From contig OX463846.1 of the NCBI GenBank assembly GCA_949825065.1, positions 11,652,177 through 11,716,176 of the forward strand: 64,000 nt of DNA, given 5' to 3'. Both the position numbers and the translations under genes were made by a program. Under the pieces are notes generated by a model. That model was not told the origin of the DNA and searched no databases. It worked only from the letters and a program-made list of their open reading frames with translations. Within the stretch, counting starts at the first letter, position 1. Every line of letters starts with the position of its first letter. This DNA comes from Odontocerum albicorne (taxonomy: Eukaryota > Arthropoda > Insecta > Trichoptera > Odontoceridae). Shown here piece by piece: positions 1-10,853 of the stretch.

Positions 1-1079
1 AATATCATTTAAAAGTTAAGAATCTACACACCAGTGCTCCACATTCTAACGTGTATGAATAACTTTATAGATTCGTATCATAAGTCTCAATATTCTACAA
101 GAAGATTGACATAGTTCCTTTATGTGAAGGCCACAAGAAGATCTACTGTTAAAATCAATACAAACGTTTATTACAGAGCGTTGATTATATTTTAAGGATA
201 TAAATTGCATCCAATGTGATTCTATAATAGTTTAATAATAGAAAATACATCTTATTATAGATATTATAGGCCATTTCGAAATACATCAATTGAACTCGTG
301 ATCGATAATAGGATTAGTGGTGTTAAAAGAAAACTTGGTAACATGCAAGACTCGGCTGGGCTACTATCTGATAATGAGGTATTTACGAGCATGAATACAT
401 ATTCATTAATTATTTTTGATACTAAGCCAATAAACAATACATGGTTTTTTTCCAATTTAGCGATTAGCCATGCTTCAATAAACGTACGAGGATATTATAA
501 ATGAAAATGTTAAAATTACTTTACAATTTTTTAATTGTTTTGTTCATTTGGACCATAAATCCGACGCCATGGCGTGTTTTAAAAAAATACTATTGCTGAT
601 ATTGTGAAAATTAAGGAAACATGTATACGCAAAAATATCTCAACTCCAAAAACATTTTTTTTCTATACTGTCGTCATCAAATATGCGAGTATATTGTTAT
701 TGTTCTACTAATAATTATAATCCTAGTGTGACGTTCAAAGACATTAATTAGGTGGAATTAGCTAAAGATATAATCGGTTTTATTTTGAGTGATCTATATA
801 TAAAGAATAGTTTCACAATAAACTTAGACCAACGCAAAAATTCCATTTACACAATCGGAGTACGCACGTAGCATGCGAGTATTCACAAAACGGGTCCTGG
901 TAGGGTCACCATATAGTGTCCAATAGGAGGACGTGGTCTTCTTTTTCAATTTAAATTTAGTGTCCTCTATACACTTTAAAAAGTTCTCTTTTTTTTGTTT
1001 TCTGTGCTTCACACACACAATACACAATTCATGTATCACCCAAGGAACTGAGTGATAGAGATAACCTCTGTAACTCGTT
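1..1079. other. AT-rich sequence without a recognised gene
   Basis: No recognisable gene or mobile element. A 71-codon minus-strand reading frame at 824-1039 has a lysine-rich start and matches no family I know; it could be chance or an old repeat fragment. Confidence 0.5.
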
Positions 1080-1545
1080 CGAGGAGTTGTGAGCTGTCAC
1101 GCATTACTACAAACAGTTCCTAACAATTACACTAGACTGTGCCGGCAAGAACTGTTCTCAATAACATACGCAAGAACGGGTCTTCCAGCCGCTATGCCTG
1201 TTGGAAGGGCCTTAATTAACGGGACTACTTCGGATATTGACATATTTCATATCACATTACCAAAAGCAAAAGTAAATTTTCTTCTTAGATTGAGCGCGTT
1301 AGAAAGCACTCATCAACATACTTAAATGACTGTGAATATGTGTGTATCATATGTTTGTGTGTATATTATGTCAATATATGTGCATCATACTCGTATGTAT
1401 GCATTATTTTTTATTTTATATAATTTAAAAAAAAATTCTATGTAGTTTTTCTTCTTTTTTAATGTCTTGTATTTTTTCAAAGTAATTGGGCTAAGCCTGT
1501 TTTGAAAAAAATAAATTAAATTAAATTAAAAAAATAAAATAAACA
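1080..1545 (+). mobile_element. LINE-J 3' end: ORF2 C-terminus, 3' UTR and tail
   Basis: The open frame at about 1089-1325 ends in a pattern seen at the C-terminus of many insect non-LTR retrotransposon ORF2 proteins: an F-x-I-x-Y-A-R-T-G-L segment, then S-D-I-D-I-F, then a short basic helix. A T-rich 3' UTR follows and ends at about 1510-1545 in repeated AAATT units, the usual short-repeat tail of Jockey/CR1-like elements. Only the last ~80 codons are present, so the copy is 5'-truncated and dead. The clade is not certain. The 3' UTR holds one TACTCGTA octamer near 1388. Confidence 0.65.
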
Positions 1546-2038
1546 TCAGTCAAGGTTGTAAAACTAACACAGTACAATTTTATGGATATGACGACATAAC
1601 ATACACTAGTTTTTATAGTTAAAAAAGAAAAAATACTGTCAAACGTATGACTAAACAGATAGTTCAGCAGTATAGTATATTATAAGATTATTTATAACGT
1701 TGGTGATAATGTTTTCTTTCGTAATAAAATTATAAATTTTAAACTACCTTTTATTTTGAAATTTCCTCCACTTCAATTAATTTCCGAAAAAATACCCTTT
1801 TTTTCATTTTGGAATCTGGTAACCCTAGATGCAGGACCGTGTTTAGTATTTCCCCTCAAGGTGCATTTTCATTGAGTGAGTGAGTGACAAATTGATTCGG
1901 TGTCTCACCATATTCAATATACAAATGAATATCATTTAACTTTTGTTTTGAACAGACTTCTTTATTTTAAACCAAAAATCAGTTTTCTTACTATTTTCTT
2001 CATTATTTGTTGAAATATATAACAAAACATTACTTAAA
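1546..2038. other. Intergenic AT-rich sequence
   Basis: No coding or repeat signal recognised on either strand. Confidence 0.5.
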
Positions 2039-2150
2039 GATGAAGAACAACTAAAACGCAGAAGAGCATACTGAGATGATTTGGGGCATGTATCGTAAAT
2101 CGAATGAATGAAGAAAAACTAATAAAATGTAGTACTTTTCTTCTAGGTGG
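2039..2150 (+). mobile_element. LINE-C fragment
   Basis: A short piece matching the part of LINE-C that encodes R-W-F-G-H-V-x-R-M-N-E-E in better copies (compare 26540-27065). The frame is broken and both sides are lost. Confidence 0.6.
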
Positions 2151-2784
2151 ACTTTTATTACATTTCTCCTGAACTAAAAATATTAATCAAATATGGGTAG
2201 GTAGACTTTTTCATTTTTTATGTCAAATTGATAACTGTTAAAGAATATTGTCAATGTCAAATATATAGTCCATAACAGTATTTATATTATAATACAAGAT
2301 TTGAGTTAAAAAAATAATTTGTCTCAAAGGTAATAAAAAAAAAAACAATGGGGCAAATTACAAAAAAATACTAGTGTTAAAATAGTGTTATCAGACTCAC
2401 AGACTGACGACTGATGAAAACTCAACAACATTATGGATAATCTAAAAAAAAACGGAAATATATTTATCAAATACCTGAAGGCGTTTCGATGCCTAGGCAC
2501 AATCCTGAGTAAATAAATACCAGGAATAAATGTCTGCCACGACCAATGTGAAACCATTTCATTCCGCAGCTGGGAATTTGTGTTTTTTCAGCATTATTGC
2601 TAAAGGAAGAATGTTACATTTCAGCGTTAACATGATTTTAAACACTCTTATCTTTATTTGTAACAGTTTATGGTATCAAATTAAATTATTTTTTAAATTG
2701 TGTATTTTATCTCTTATAAATTTTAAACGCAAAGAACTTTTAGGGATTTAATTTCCTTTGAGGCAAAATAATATTACATTCGTA
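2151..2784. other. Intergenic AT-rich sequence
   Basis: Nothing recognised. The open frames at 2324-2557 and 2530-2751 are low-complexity and look like chance. Confidence 0.5.
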
Positions 2785-3135
2785 CAAACCATCACACCAT
2801 TCCCCTGTCAGGTCAAGTAGAGAGGATAGAGCACCAAACTTTCCTATCTCGACACATCCTTCGTCTCTTCTACATCTTTACACCTTCTCATAAAATGTCT
2901 ACGATTTATCTGATTTATTATGTTTCCTTATTTTAAAATATGATTAACTTGATCTATCCATGCTTTCTACGATCTTCCTCTACCCCGCCTTCCAGTCACA
3001 TTTGCACTATACGTTTCTATAGTATTTCTTCATTCATTCGTTATACATACCCAAACCATCTAAGAGAGCTCTTCTTCATCTGCCTTAAGTTCACTTCAAC
3101 CCTCATTACTTCATCCCGTTTTATATGTTTTAAAT
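2785..3135 (-). mobile_element. LINE-C 3' end, antisense, decayed
   Basis: Read on the minus strand, this gives the order seen in the other LINE-C copies: an L-R-W-F-G-like segment with H replaced by Y, E-R-M-N-E-E-like residues, a G-R-R-G-R-G-R basic run, the W-x-D-Q segment, then E-x-K-D-V-C-R-D-R and the terminal R-x-D-R-G block. It is the C-terminal tail of an endonuclease/reverse-transcriptase LINE. Stops and frameshifts break it and the RT domain is missing. The part at about 2785-2890 holds the 3' terminal block; 2940-3130 holds the more upstream block. Confidence 0.7.
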
Positions 3136-3424
3136 GAATTTGTAGTATCTTTATAACTTATATATTTTTTTATTAAATAATTTATTTCAATAACGTTTGT
3201 TCTCAATTTAACATTTTAATTGCCTTGGTAAGGATATAAAGTATCTTATCCTTTTTTATTTAGTTTTGTCCTTTCATATTTATGAGTCGTAAAATGCCAA
3301 CGTTTTTTTTAAATTTATAACTACACTACGAATGCGTTTCTAACAACCTTATAAATTGACAGTTATTATAATTTTAATGTACATGTGTTGGCACAGTTAA
3401 AAGTAAACATTTGGTCTATAGTTT
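3136..3424. other. Intergenic sequence
   Basis: AT-rich spacer between two LINE copies; nothing recognised. Confidence 0.5.
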
Positions 3425-4645
3425 TTATTTGTGGTTGTAAGAATCCCAATAACATCGTCTCTTAAATGTTCTTATCATCTGTATGCGGATGACCTGCACA
3501 TATATATTCAATTTGATCCAAATTTCTTTCACGCGTCTTTGAACAATTTAAATGCGGACCTTCAATCGATCTCGGAGTGGACTGGGGAGCATGGCTTACT
3601 CATAAATCCTAAGAAGTCTCAAGCGATCCTCATTGGCAGCCCTCAGCTTCTCGGTAAATTCAACACTGACTTACTTCCTCCAATATTACTTGATGGCTCT
3701 ATCATACCATTACATAAAACTGTTAAAAACCTAGGAGTGCTAATAGATAACACTCTCTCATGGCGAGATCAAATAAATGAGGTAAGCCGAAGGATCTTCT
3801 TCTGCCTTCATTCCCTTAAAGTGTTGCAAAGATTCCTTCCAACTAAAACCAAAATTTTACTCGTACAATCTCTGCTCATTCCGATTCTGGACTATGCGGA
3901 CGTGTGTTACTTGGATGTTACAGAGGAACAGCTGGACAAATTACAGCGTCTTCAAAATGTGTGTCTAAGATTTATTTTCAACCTACGAAAGTACGATCAT
4001 ATAACTTCATACCAGAAGGCATTGAACTGGTTGAATGTTAGAAATAGACGCCAAATTCACATACTGTCTCTATTGTATAATATCCTTAACTGTCCCGCCG
4101 CACAGTCTTATCTCGCCGAAAATTTTCAGCGTCTTTCCTATCATGGATTAGCGCTACGCTCAAACTGAGATTGTTTATTGGCCTTTCCAGTTCACCGCTC
4201 CTCTTTCTTTACGTCTTCCTTTACTGTCCATGCAGTGAGACTCTGGAATCAGTTACAAACTAATATAAGACTCGCTCCGTCCTTGGCATGCTTTAAGAAG
4301 CGACTGAAAAAAATCTTAATTTCTAGTCAGTAAAATAACGTGTTTCATTCCTGATTTTTCTTTTCCTTTCCTCTCCACCATCCTTTCCTTTCCTTTTGAT
4401 TGATGATATTTCACTTTATATGAAAAATAATGTTCGGGTGATTGTCCGTCTTTGTGGGGTTCATGGGCATGTTCTCGCGTATATGTTTATGGATTTCGTG
4501 GGGATGGATAGTCATTTGAATGATTTATGCGACCACGTAACTTGCTTCATTTACTTTTGTCGGTTGGAAGAGATTGCCACCTGGCAATAAATCCGCCAGA
4601 TTGTATTGCAATAAAAGTGTTAAATAAAAATAAATAAATAAAATA
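3425..4645 (+). mobile_element. LINE-A, longest copy: RT C-terminal half, 3' UTR and tail
   Basis: This is the best LINE-A copy here. It holds the second half of the reverse transcriptase, a T-rich 3' UTR from about 4334, the tail hairpin ATTGCCACCTGGCAAT at about 4571-4586, an AAT-CCGCC box and a terminal (AAATA)n run at 4620-4645. The 5' side is truncated, as is usual after incomplete reverse transcription. Other copies or fragments are near 7.8, 14.9, 16.8, 19.1, 24.7, 36.1 and 51.3 kb. The YADDLHIY motif and the C-terminal W-N-Q-L / F-K-K-R-L-K block suggest a CR1/L2/Daphne-like clade. Confidence 0.85.
3431..4333 (+). pseudogene. LINE-A reverse transcriptase, C-terminal ~300 codons, one premature stop
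   Basis: A single frame runs 301 codons to the TAA at 4331-4333 and is interrupted once, by TGA at 4166-4168. Visible in order: the catalytic Y-A-D-D box of RT motif C (codons ~17-20); the thumb-side N-P-K-K-S-Q and K-N-L-G-V-L-I-D blocks (~codons 57-112); the L-L-V-Q-S-L-L-I-P-I-L-D-Y-A segment; the L-Q-R-L-Q-N block; then, past the stop, W-N-Q-L and F-K-K-R-L-K. The protein copies element RNA into DNA at the nicked target. The endonuclease and the RT fingers are missing, so no active enzyme is encoded. In a paralogue at 19.6 kb the codon at the TGA is not a stop, so this looks like a late point mutation. Confidence 0.85.
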
Positions 4646-5189
4646 AGAATTAAAGATTTATTAATTTTTTTTTAAATGCGCGAAATCTTTTCTTTTAGAC
4701 TTTTAGATTTATATAAATTTTGTAGTTGACTCAAAACGAATATATGAATTTGCAATGGAATCATTTCACCCAATTCCAAAACAAAATTCCCTCCTGTTAT
4801 CCTTATTTCTGTATTCTCCTCTCAGTGTAACTTGTAGAATATAACATTCTTTTCTAATCATACTATGTCCTAACATAACTTGAATGTATTTGAATGAAAC
4901 CATTTCTTTATAAAACTTTCCTTAATGTCCTTATATGTCCGCTTTCAAAATACTAAGACATTATCCTTGACTTACTCATGTCAGTTCAGAACTCGTTATT
5001 TTATTTGTTACTGTATCTAGTGTAACAAATGAACACCTTTAATTATAATTATATGTCAATGGTTGTATTTTTTTTAACTTCAGACGAATTAATGACTTCT
5101 TAGTTATTAATTAAAATTATAAATTACTGATCTCAAATTGATTGTTTCTAAGAACATGATTGTGTCCAATGGAAACCTCCATCTAAACA
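4646..5189. other. Intergenic AT-rich sequence
   Basis: Nothing recognised. Confidence 0.5.
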
Positions 5190-5845
5190 TCAGTGGACAA
5201 ATCACTGAACACTGCAGCATTTAAATTACTTGGGAAACATTGTAAATGACACAGCAAATATAGATGACGAGATTCAGAATAGACTAAGCGCAGCTTCTCG
5301 GGCGTTTAGGATTCTTCGTGAGCGAGTGTTAGATAATCACAACATAACCCTGAAAACCAAAACTGCAGTTTATAAAGCTGTAATCAGACCATGTCTGATG
5401 TATGGATGCAAATTCGGCTTCCCTACATACGACACATTAAGGCAATCGAAAAATATCAGCAGTGGCACCACAGGCAAATAATAAAGATTCAATGGTATCA
5501 TAGAATATCAAATTATGAAGTTTTGAGAAGAGCAAACTTCTGTAGCATCGACATTCTGGTGTCGTGTGCATGGCTGCATTAGTCTGGATACGTGGCTCGC
5601 ATGTCTGAGTACAGACTCTCAAAAATATCGTCATTGGTGAGCTGACGGAGGGCAGTGGGAGACACGGTGGTCAGCGCAAAACATATAAAGAACTACTGCA
5701 TGAGACGCTTAAAAGGATTAATGCTCGGCACAACTGGGAGCAAACGGCACCAGATAGAGCCAAATGGCATGGAAGTGTTGCTCGTTATCAGAAACCCAAC
5801 AGAGAAAGAAGGTACAGACAAGCTACAGGTACTGAAGTTCGTTAC
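5190..5845 (+). pseudogene. LINE-D ORF2 C-terminal fragment
   Basis: Three frames in turn give a continuous LINE C-terminus: F-K-Y-L-G-N-I-V-N-D (from ~5220), A-A-S-R-A-F-R-I-L-R, K-T-K-T-A-V-Y-K-A-V-I-R-P and L-M-Y-G-C in the first; I-E-K-Y-Q-Q-W-H and Y-E-V-L-R-R-A (5420-5560) in the second; then G-Y-V-A-R-M-S and E-L-T-E-G-S-G-R-H-G (5585-5670) and N-W-E-Q-T-A-P-D-R-A-K-W-H (5740-5775). This is the region after the RT palm in endonuclease/RT LINEs of the type often annotated as 'craniofacial development protein 2-like'. At least two frameshifts separate the parts and the catalytic domains are absent. No tail is recognised, so the 3' end is uncertain. Confidence 0.75.
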
Positions 5846-6000
5846 CCTTTATCCAATAGCATATGCCTATCACAAATGTCAAATATCGCCTTTTGTATTT
5901 TATTTATCACGGGTTTTGGGCATTCAATTCAGAATAATAAATAGAACTATTTATATATTGTTTATAGTTAAGGCATTAACATTGTGGAGGTTTAAATACC

Positions 6001-6274
6001 CTGTAATTTGTTTTATCAAACACTGTTCATTCCACTTTTCGTAACGGTATAACCCCTTCCGGTGTCAAGGCTTTCACCTCATCATCAGGGGAGCACAAAC
6101 AAGACTCAACTCATAATCAGGAAAGCACAAACAAGAGTCCTGTTTGTGCTTTCCTGATTATGAGTTGAGCCTTGTTTGTGCTCCCCTGGTATTGAGATGA
6201 AAGCCTTGAAACACGGTAGGGTTATACAGTTACTAAACGTGGAATAAACAGTGTTTGGAAAAACAAATTACAAG
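6001..6274. mobile_element. Foldback (hairpin) element, two ~137-bp inverted arms
   Basis: The two halves are near-complete reverse complements: CTGTAATTTG at 6001 pairs with CAAATTACAAG ending at 6274, and the match continues to a centre near 6137/6138 with almost no loop. Inside each arm lie the blocks GGGGAGCACAAACAA and CAACTCATAATCAGGAAAGC. A half-hairpin relative is at 63478-63585 and a terminus-like piece at 47455-47485. No coding capacity. A MITE or foldback transposon is the best reading; no target duplication was established. Confidence 0.8.
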
Positions 6275-6337
6275 AAATATTTATGTAGAGGCGTTTAGAG
6301 AGCAAGCTTATATAATTTAGGACTTTAATCGACTATT

Positions 6338-6420
6338 ATGAACTGGTAAAAAAAATCAAAATAAATGTATATAAGTTGAATATTACGCTTGGTTGATTGA
6401 TAAGTTGAATATTACGCTAT
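6338..6420 (+). repeat. Short direct duplication
   Basis: The segment ATAAGTTGAATATTACGCT occurs twice close together, joined by TGGTTGATTG. Probably local slippage. Confidence 0.6.
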
Positions 6421-6800
6421 GTGCTTCCCCGTATCAGCACATGTTAAGAAAATATATTTGGTAAGCAAACCTCAGAAAACTTACCAAAGGAAAGACAAAT
6501 TACAAAGAAACCTTTGTAGATCTTTCGATATATGATAGTGACACATTCGGCTTTAGGTGTAGTGTAGTGTGCATTCGTAGTATTTCTATACTATCATACA
6601 TTTTGACAAAACCAATAATGGATATACTCAAGTTCATCCTAAAGCTACATACACTTCTCATATCTTTAAAACTAAGAGGCAAACCATTCCACGCCACTGG
6701 ATCAGCAACGAAAAAATCTCTGTCATATGTGTAGTTTGAATATCGATAAAGCTTTTCACGTCGTCTTTTATTGTCTATGGAACCACTTACCGTATTAGAC
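6420..6800 (-). mobile_element. LINE-H C-terminus and 3' UTR, antisense
   Basis: On the minus strand the window 6790-6600 reads a LINE C-terminal block: F-F-V-A-D-P-V-A-W-N-G-L-P-L-S-F-K-D, with the W-N-x-L-P motif shared by CR1/Jockey-like ORF2 proteins, then S-F-R-M-N-L. The following 3' UTR (to ~6420) matches 49655-49880 and part of 13925-14130 (CCTTTGTAG and ACCAAATATATTTT blocks). The reading frame is lost after about 65 codons. Confidence 0.7.
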
Positions 6801-7047
6801 TCACGCCATCGTTGACATATTTCAAAAGCTTATTTAAAAACATTGCGTCTTCCTTCAGTGACATAACGTGATTATTTTGGTATTCCGTCATTATTTTTTC
6901 CAGCCTCCCTTTTCTTCTCTCAGCCTTGTTATATTTGTAGTATGTTTTTCTTTTTGTTTTTTGTGTTTTTATCATAGTATTGTTTGGTTTTTTCAACGTC
7001 AAAAAAGCAAATCCTTCACTTTTAACTCAAAACTTTGAAAGCTATTG
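6801..7047. other. Intergenic sequence
   Basis: T-rich; the lysine-rich minus-strand frame at 6787-7002 is probably chance or an extension of LINE-H. Confidence 0.4.
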
Positions 7048-7135
7048 TATGATTGGCTGGAAGAGATTGCCACTTTTCAATAAACCCACCTAATTGTATA
7101 CACTGTAAAATAAAACACCCAATAAATAAATTGAG
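7048..7135 (+). mobile_element. LINE-A/SINE-1 type 3' tail fragment
   Basis: Only the tail remains: TGGAAGAGATTGCCAC, a damaged hairpin arm, AAACCCACC in place of AAGCCCGCC, and a final AATAAATAAA run. Too short to assign to LINE or SINE. Confidence 0.7.
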
Positions 7136-7837
7136 ACTTTTTTATGTTTTACTAAGCTCTTCCATATAAATAATTTGGATTAAAATTTCAATCAACGTGT
7201 TCAATATCTCCATAATTTTTTTTTCATTTACTGGTACCAGTTGTGTTTTTCTTGCGACACGATGTTTTTAAATGTTATCAAAAATTCTAATCGAATCTGT
7301 TTCACACATCCTAGTTATCATTGAACATATTTAACACTTTGAAACCCGATCAAAACCATAATAACTTTTCCCAGTGCCCGACTTGTTTCTGATGAATTTA
7401 GGTTTTTGAGAAAAGTTTACTAAAATTGCTATACTCGTATCTATGTAAATATTTAGAATATTGTATTAAGACTTAGTGTATTTTTTACAAATACTTTAGT
7501 TATTTAGTTTGGTATGGTAGTTTTTCCAGCATTCTCCATTGTGGGGAGCTAAACCACACTTCTTAGGTATCTATCGGGTATCTTTTATCTTCTTAAGTTT
7601 AACACACACCTTGTAAATTCTGTAGAGGTTTTTTTTGTCAGTTGATGAAATAAATATAAATACATATTTAGACACGTTCTCTGACAACCTGTTTGGATGA
7701 TCTTACCTAACCTAAATACTGTAGTTGATCTTTACATCTTAATCCAAAATCTTCAAGATCTGTCACTTCACTGCATAATGATGATGACACTAATATTTAT
7801 GACAAATCAATTTATATACATTTTTATTATCTAGGGT
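7136..7837. other. Intergenic sequence
   Basis: AT-rich, no recognisable gene or repeat. Confidence 0.5.
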
Positions 7838-8488
7838 TGTCTAAGATTTATTTTTGACGCAAGAAAGTATGATCATCACTTCATACTAGAAGGCATTGAA
7901 CTGATTGAACGTTTGAAATAAATTCACATTGTCTCTATTGCATAATATTCTTAACTGTCCCGCCGCCCCCTCTTATATCCCGCCGCCCCCGATCATGGAC
8001 TAGCGCAACGCTCAAACGGAGATTGTTTATTGGCCATTCCAGTTTACCGCTCTTTTTTTTACGTCGTCCTTTACTATACATGCAGTGAGACTCTGGAATC
8101 AGTTACAAACCAATGTTAGACTCGCTCCGTTCTTGGCATGCTTTAATAAACGACTAAAAAAACTCTAAATTTCTAGTCAGTAATATAACGCGTTTCATTT
8201 GACTTTTTTTATTGTTTCTTCACCATCCCTTCCTTTTCATTTGATTGGTGATATCTCACTTTATATGAAAAGGAATGTTCGGGCGATTGCCCGTCTTTGT
8301 GGGGTTGATGGACATATGCTCACGTATGTGTTCGTGGATTTCGTAGGATGGATAGTCATTTAAATGTTTTTTTTGCGACCATGTAACGTGCGTCATTTAC
8401 TTTTGTCTGGTTGGCTGGAAGAGATTTCCGCCTGGCAAAAAGCCCGCCAGATTGTATATGCAATAAAAGTGTTAAATAAATAAATACT
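7838..8488 (+). mobile_element. LINE-A, truncated and internally deleted
   Basis: Begins in the coding block that matches 3955 onward (C-L-R-F-I-F), with deletions near 7915 and 7980 that remove part of the N-V-R-N-R-R segment and the L-A-E-N-F-Q segment. The 3' UTR and tail are complete, ending in AATAAAAGTGTTAAATAAATAAATA near 8460-8488. No open frame survives. Confidence 0.85.
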
Positions 8489-9189
8489 GATCATGTAAGA
8501 CATCAGGATCGTTTAAAGCTTGAAATATTTACAAAAATATTTGCTAGATGCCAGTAATATACGAGTATGTTATGTCACGTTTAAACACGGGACCGTGACT
8601 CAACGCAAATCTGGTTTATTACCATAAAACACGGGACCGGGATACAAAGAGCTGAAAAAGACGCACAAATTACATTAGTCACAATGAAAGAGTTTTATTG
8701 GGTGGTTTGCTTTTGAATTCAACAAGTAATATTTATTTTTCCGAAATCATTACATTGTTGAGAAATCTCTCACATTATCGATATCATACATATTTTCCAA
8801 ACAAACGTACGCCATTGAGTATGTGTAAACAACTCGATGCACTTTTGGAAAGAAGGCCACTTGATTTAAAATCACGAGATAGAAGAGTGATTTGTTTTCC
8901 AATCGAACTTGACACCGTTTTGTGGTACGCTGAGGTCGCCTGAAGCACTGTGCTCTGAGCACCCAGTACTCGAATCTGCCCAACATGTATCTAAAATTTA
9001 ATTTTTTTGTTATCCACGCAAATGGGAAAGTTTTCACGCACTATTTAAGTGTTTTCCACGCGCTATTTAATTATTTGTCTCGTTTTATCTAATGTTTTTT
9101 AATAATAGCCAATCCACCAAAACTAGGATGACTTGTGCCACCAAATTCACTGTGCAATTAACATAATATTAGTCAATATAGTAAAACTA
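8489..9189. other. Unassigned region with a repeated AAACACGGGACCG block
   Basis: AAACACGGGACCG occurs at about 8583 and 8628. An open frame at 8698-8943 (81 codons) and its antisense partner match nothing I know. Possibly part of an unrecognised element. Confidence 0.4.
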
Positions 9190-9506
9190 ATTTTATAAAA
9201 TGACAATTCTAGATAATTTAAAGTTTCAAAATTTAACTATCGATCTATAAGTGGAAAAGTTCCACGAAGAAAGAAGGACCGCAACATTCATTGGACGCGG
9301 TAAAGATATAGCTTTTAGTAAATCATACCTGTCTCTCAAAAGAAAACCGAAAAGTGCATGGTCTATAGTTTCACCTAGATCCCACTCGTAGCTGGAATTC
9401 TCCACGATACCGATTCTGTAAAGGTGACTAGCTACCAAGCAGTGGCCCTACTGCGATCTGTCCGCAAACGACACATGACAGATCTTGTTTATTCTTATTA
9501 TATTAA
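9190..9506 (-). pseudogene. LINE-F ORF2 C-terminus, interrupted by piggyBac-1
   Basis: The minus strand reads G-H-C-L-V-A-S-H-L-Y-R-I-G, then D-L-G-E-T-I-D-H-A-L-F and, at the end, F-S-T-Y-R-S-I-V-K-F. This is the zinc-knuckle-like tail (T-G-H-G...C-x-C-G-x-x-E-T-x-x-H-x-x-x-x-C) of Jockey/I/R1-like LINEs. Several cysteines are replaced, there is an in-frame TAG just before G-H-C, and the RT is absent. Related sequence resumes to the right of the piggyBac insertion (TTAAACAATGG at 10151, compare TTGAACCATGG at 22331), so the insertion split one copy. The last codons correspond to the unit of the satellite at 21141-22129. Confidence 0.75.
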
Positions 9507-10150
9507 CCCTTTGCACTCGAATGCCGCCATAGTGGCGGCATGCATGGTATTCCGTATTACTCGATGTCGTCGCTATGGCGCCAAGAAAATAAAGTCTTAT
9601 TTCTCAATATTCTTAATATATTGGGGTTTTCAGTTTTCAATATTATTTAACCAAGGATCATATTAGTACAATTAAATAATAATAAGTTACGAAATTTGTA
9701 AAATGATTGGTTGATCAATTATTAGGAAATTATTGAGGAGATACTCGATTTCCACGACGCTCTACTACTCTCCCTACAGAAGACCGACTTGTAAATAAAT
9801 TGCATATTCTACGTTCTGGAACTAAGAAGGACTGCGCAGTATGTTCCAATAGAAAAATTCCGGGTGGAAGAAAAGAAACACGATTATATTGCGAAACCTG
9901 CGAAAGTAAACCTGGACTTCATGTTGGGGATTGTTATGTAAAATACCATACAATGAGAAACTTCAAATAATCAATTTTCATGTCCATTCTATTCCTTACA
10001 TGCCTATTTTACCAAAACAAAATTTAAAAAAATAAGGTTTTTTTTATTTTTATAAATTGAATAACATTTCAACGTAAATGTTTTTTTTTTTTTAAAAAAT
10101 GCTTCGAGTTGGCGGTAGGCACATAACAAAAAGCTCTCGAGTGCAAAGGG
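9507..10150 (+). mobile_element. piggyBac-1, internally deleted, TTAA on both sides
   Basis: TTAA lies directly outside both ends (9503-9506 and 10151-10154). The ends are inverted repeats: CCCTTTGCACTCGA at 9507 and TCGAGTGCAAAGGG ending at 10150. A GCCGCC/GGCGGC hairpin lies just inside the left end. At 644 bp it is far shorter than an autonomous piggyBac (~2.4 kb); only the transposase C-terminus remains. It lies inside a LINE-F copy. Confidence 0.93.
9737..9970 (+). pseudogene. piggyBac-1 transposase, C-terminal cysteine-rich domain
   Basis: Open for 77 codons to the TAA at 9968. The sequence has E-D-R-L, then K-K-D-C-A-V-C-S, R-L-Y-C-E-T-C, P-G-L-H and G-D-C-Y-x-x-Y-H. This C-x2-C...C-x2-C...H...C spacing is the zinc-binding C-terminal domain that lets piggyBac transposases bind their terminal repeats. 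The catalytic aspartate-bearing core is deleted and there is no start codon in context, so it is a remnant. The domain itself is almost undamaged, which suggests a fairly recent deletion derivative. Confidence 0.9.
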
Positions 10151-10275
10151 TTAAACAATGGATTTTTGGATTGATTTATATCTAGAACCCTTATTAATAC
10201 CAGTTATATCTCAATCCAATCGGTGTCAAATATCATGTTTAATTTTATTTAAAAGAATCGTTACTGGCTCGAAAA

Positions 10276-10455
10276 ATCAGATTGGGAACAGCTGGTAGAA
10301 CATACTACCTTTGCCAAGGAATCAGATTGGGTACAGCTGGTAGAACATACTACCTTTGCCAAGGAATCAGTTGGGTACAGCTGGTAGAACATACTACCTT
10401 TACCAAGGAATCAGATTGGGGACAGCTGGTAGAACATACTTCCTTTGCCAAGGAA
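10276..10455 (+). repeat. 45-bp tandem repeat, 4 copies
   Basis: Units begin at 10276, 10321, 10366 and 10410 with ATCAG(A)TTGGG, followed by ACAGCTGGTAGAACATAC. The third unit lacks one base. The 45-bp period keeps an open frame (10282-10539), but the frame shifts at the short unit, so it is not taken as a gene. Confidence 0.9.
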
Positions 10456-10559
10456 TCAATCTTAATATTAATCGTGTGCCATGTACAAACTAACTTGACC
10501 ACTAACTTAACATTGTGTTCAAGTCAAATTTATTCTTAAACCTATCATCAACCATACAT

Positions 10560-10690
10560 CATCATCATCGCTCCTGCTTTACGTCGTCCTTTACTGTCCA
10601 TGCCATCAGACTATGTAACCAGTAACAGATTGGCGTGAGACTCACCCTGATTAGCTTGCTTCAAACAACGACTTATATCTGATATATTAC
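10560..10690 (+). mobile_element. LINE-A-related C-terminal fragment
   Basis: Contains the TTTACGTCGTCCTTTACTGT block and the R-L-C-N-Q...S-L-L region of the LINE-A C-terminus, diverged and with stops. No tail is recognised. Confidence 0.65.
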
Positions 10691-10853
10691 ATCTCTCTTC
10701 AATGACAAAACCTGTTTCTCCATAACTCATGTATTTAAGTAAAAAAAACATAATATGCCTTTAAATAAAAAATATTTTGTTAAATCAACACATAGGTATA
10801 TTATATAAATTTTACTAAATATTGTTTGTTAAAAAAAATTCAGTTAGACTTAA

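Noticed and set aside
10282..10539. Repeat protein gene
   Set aside because: The open frame follows from the 45-bp period. One unit is a base short and shifts the frame, which selection on a protein would not tolerate.
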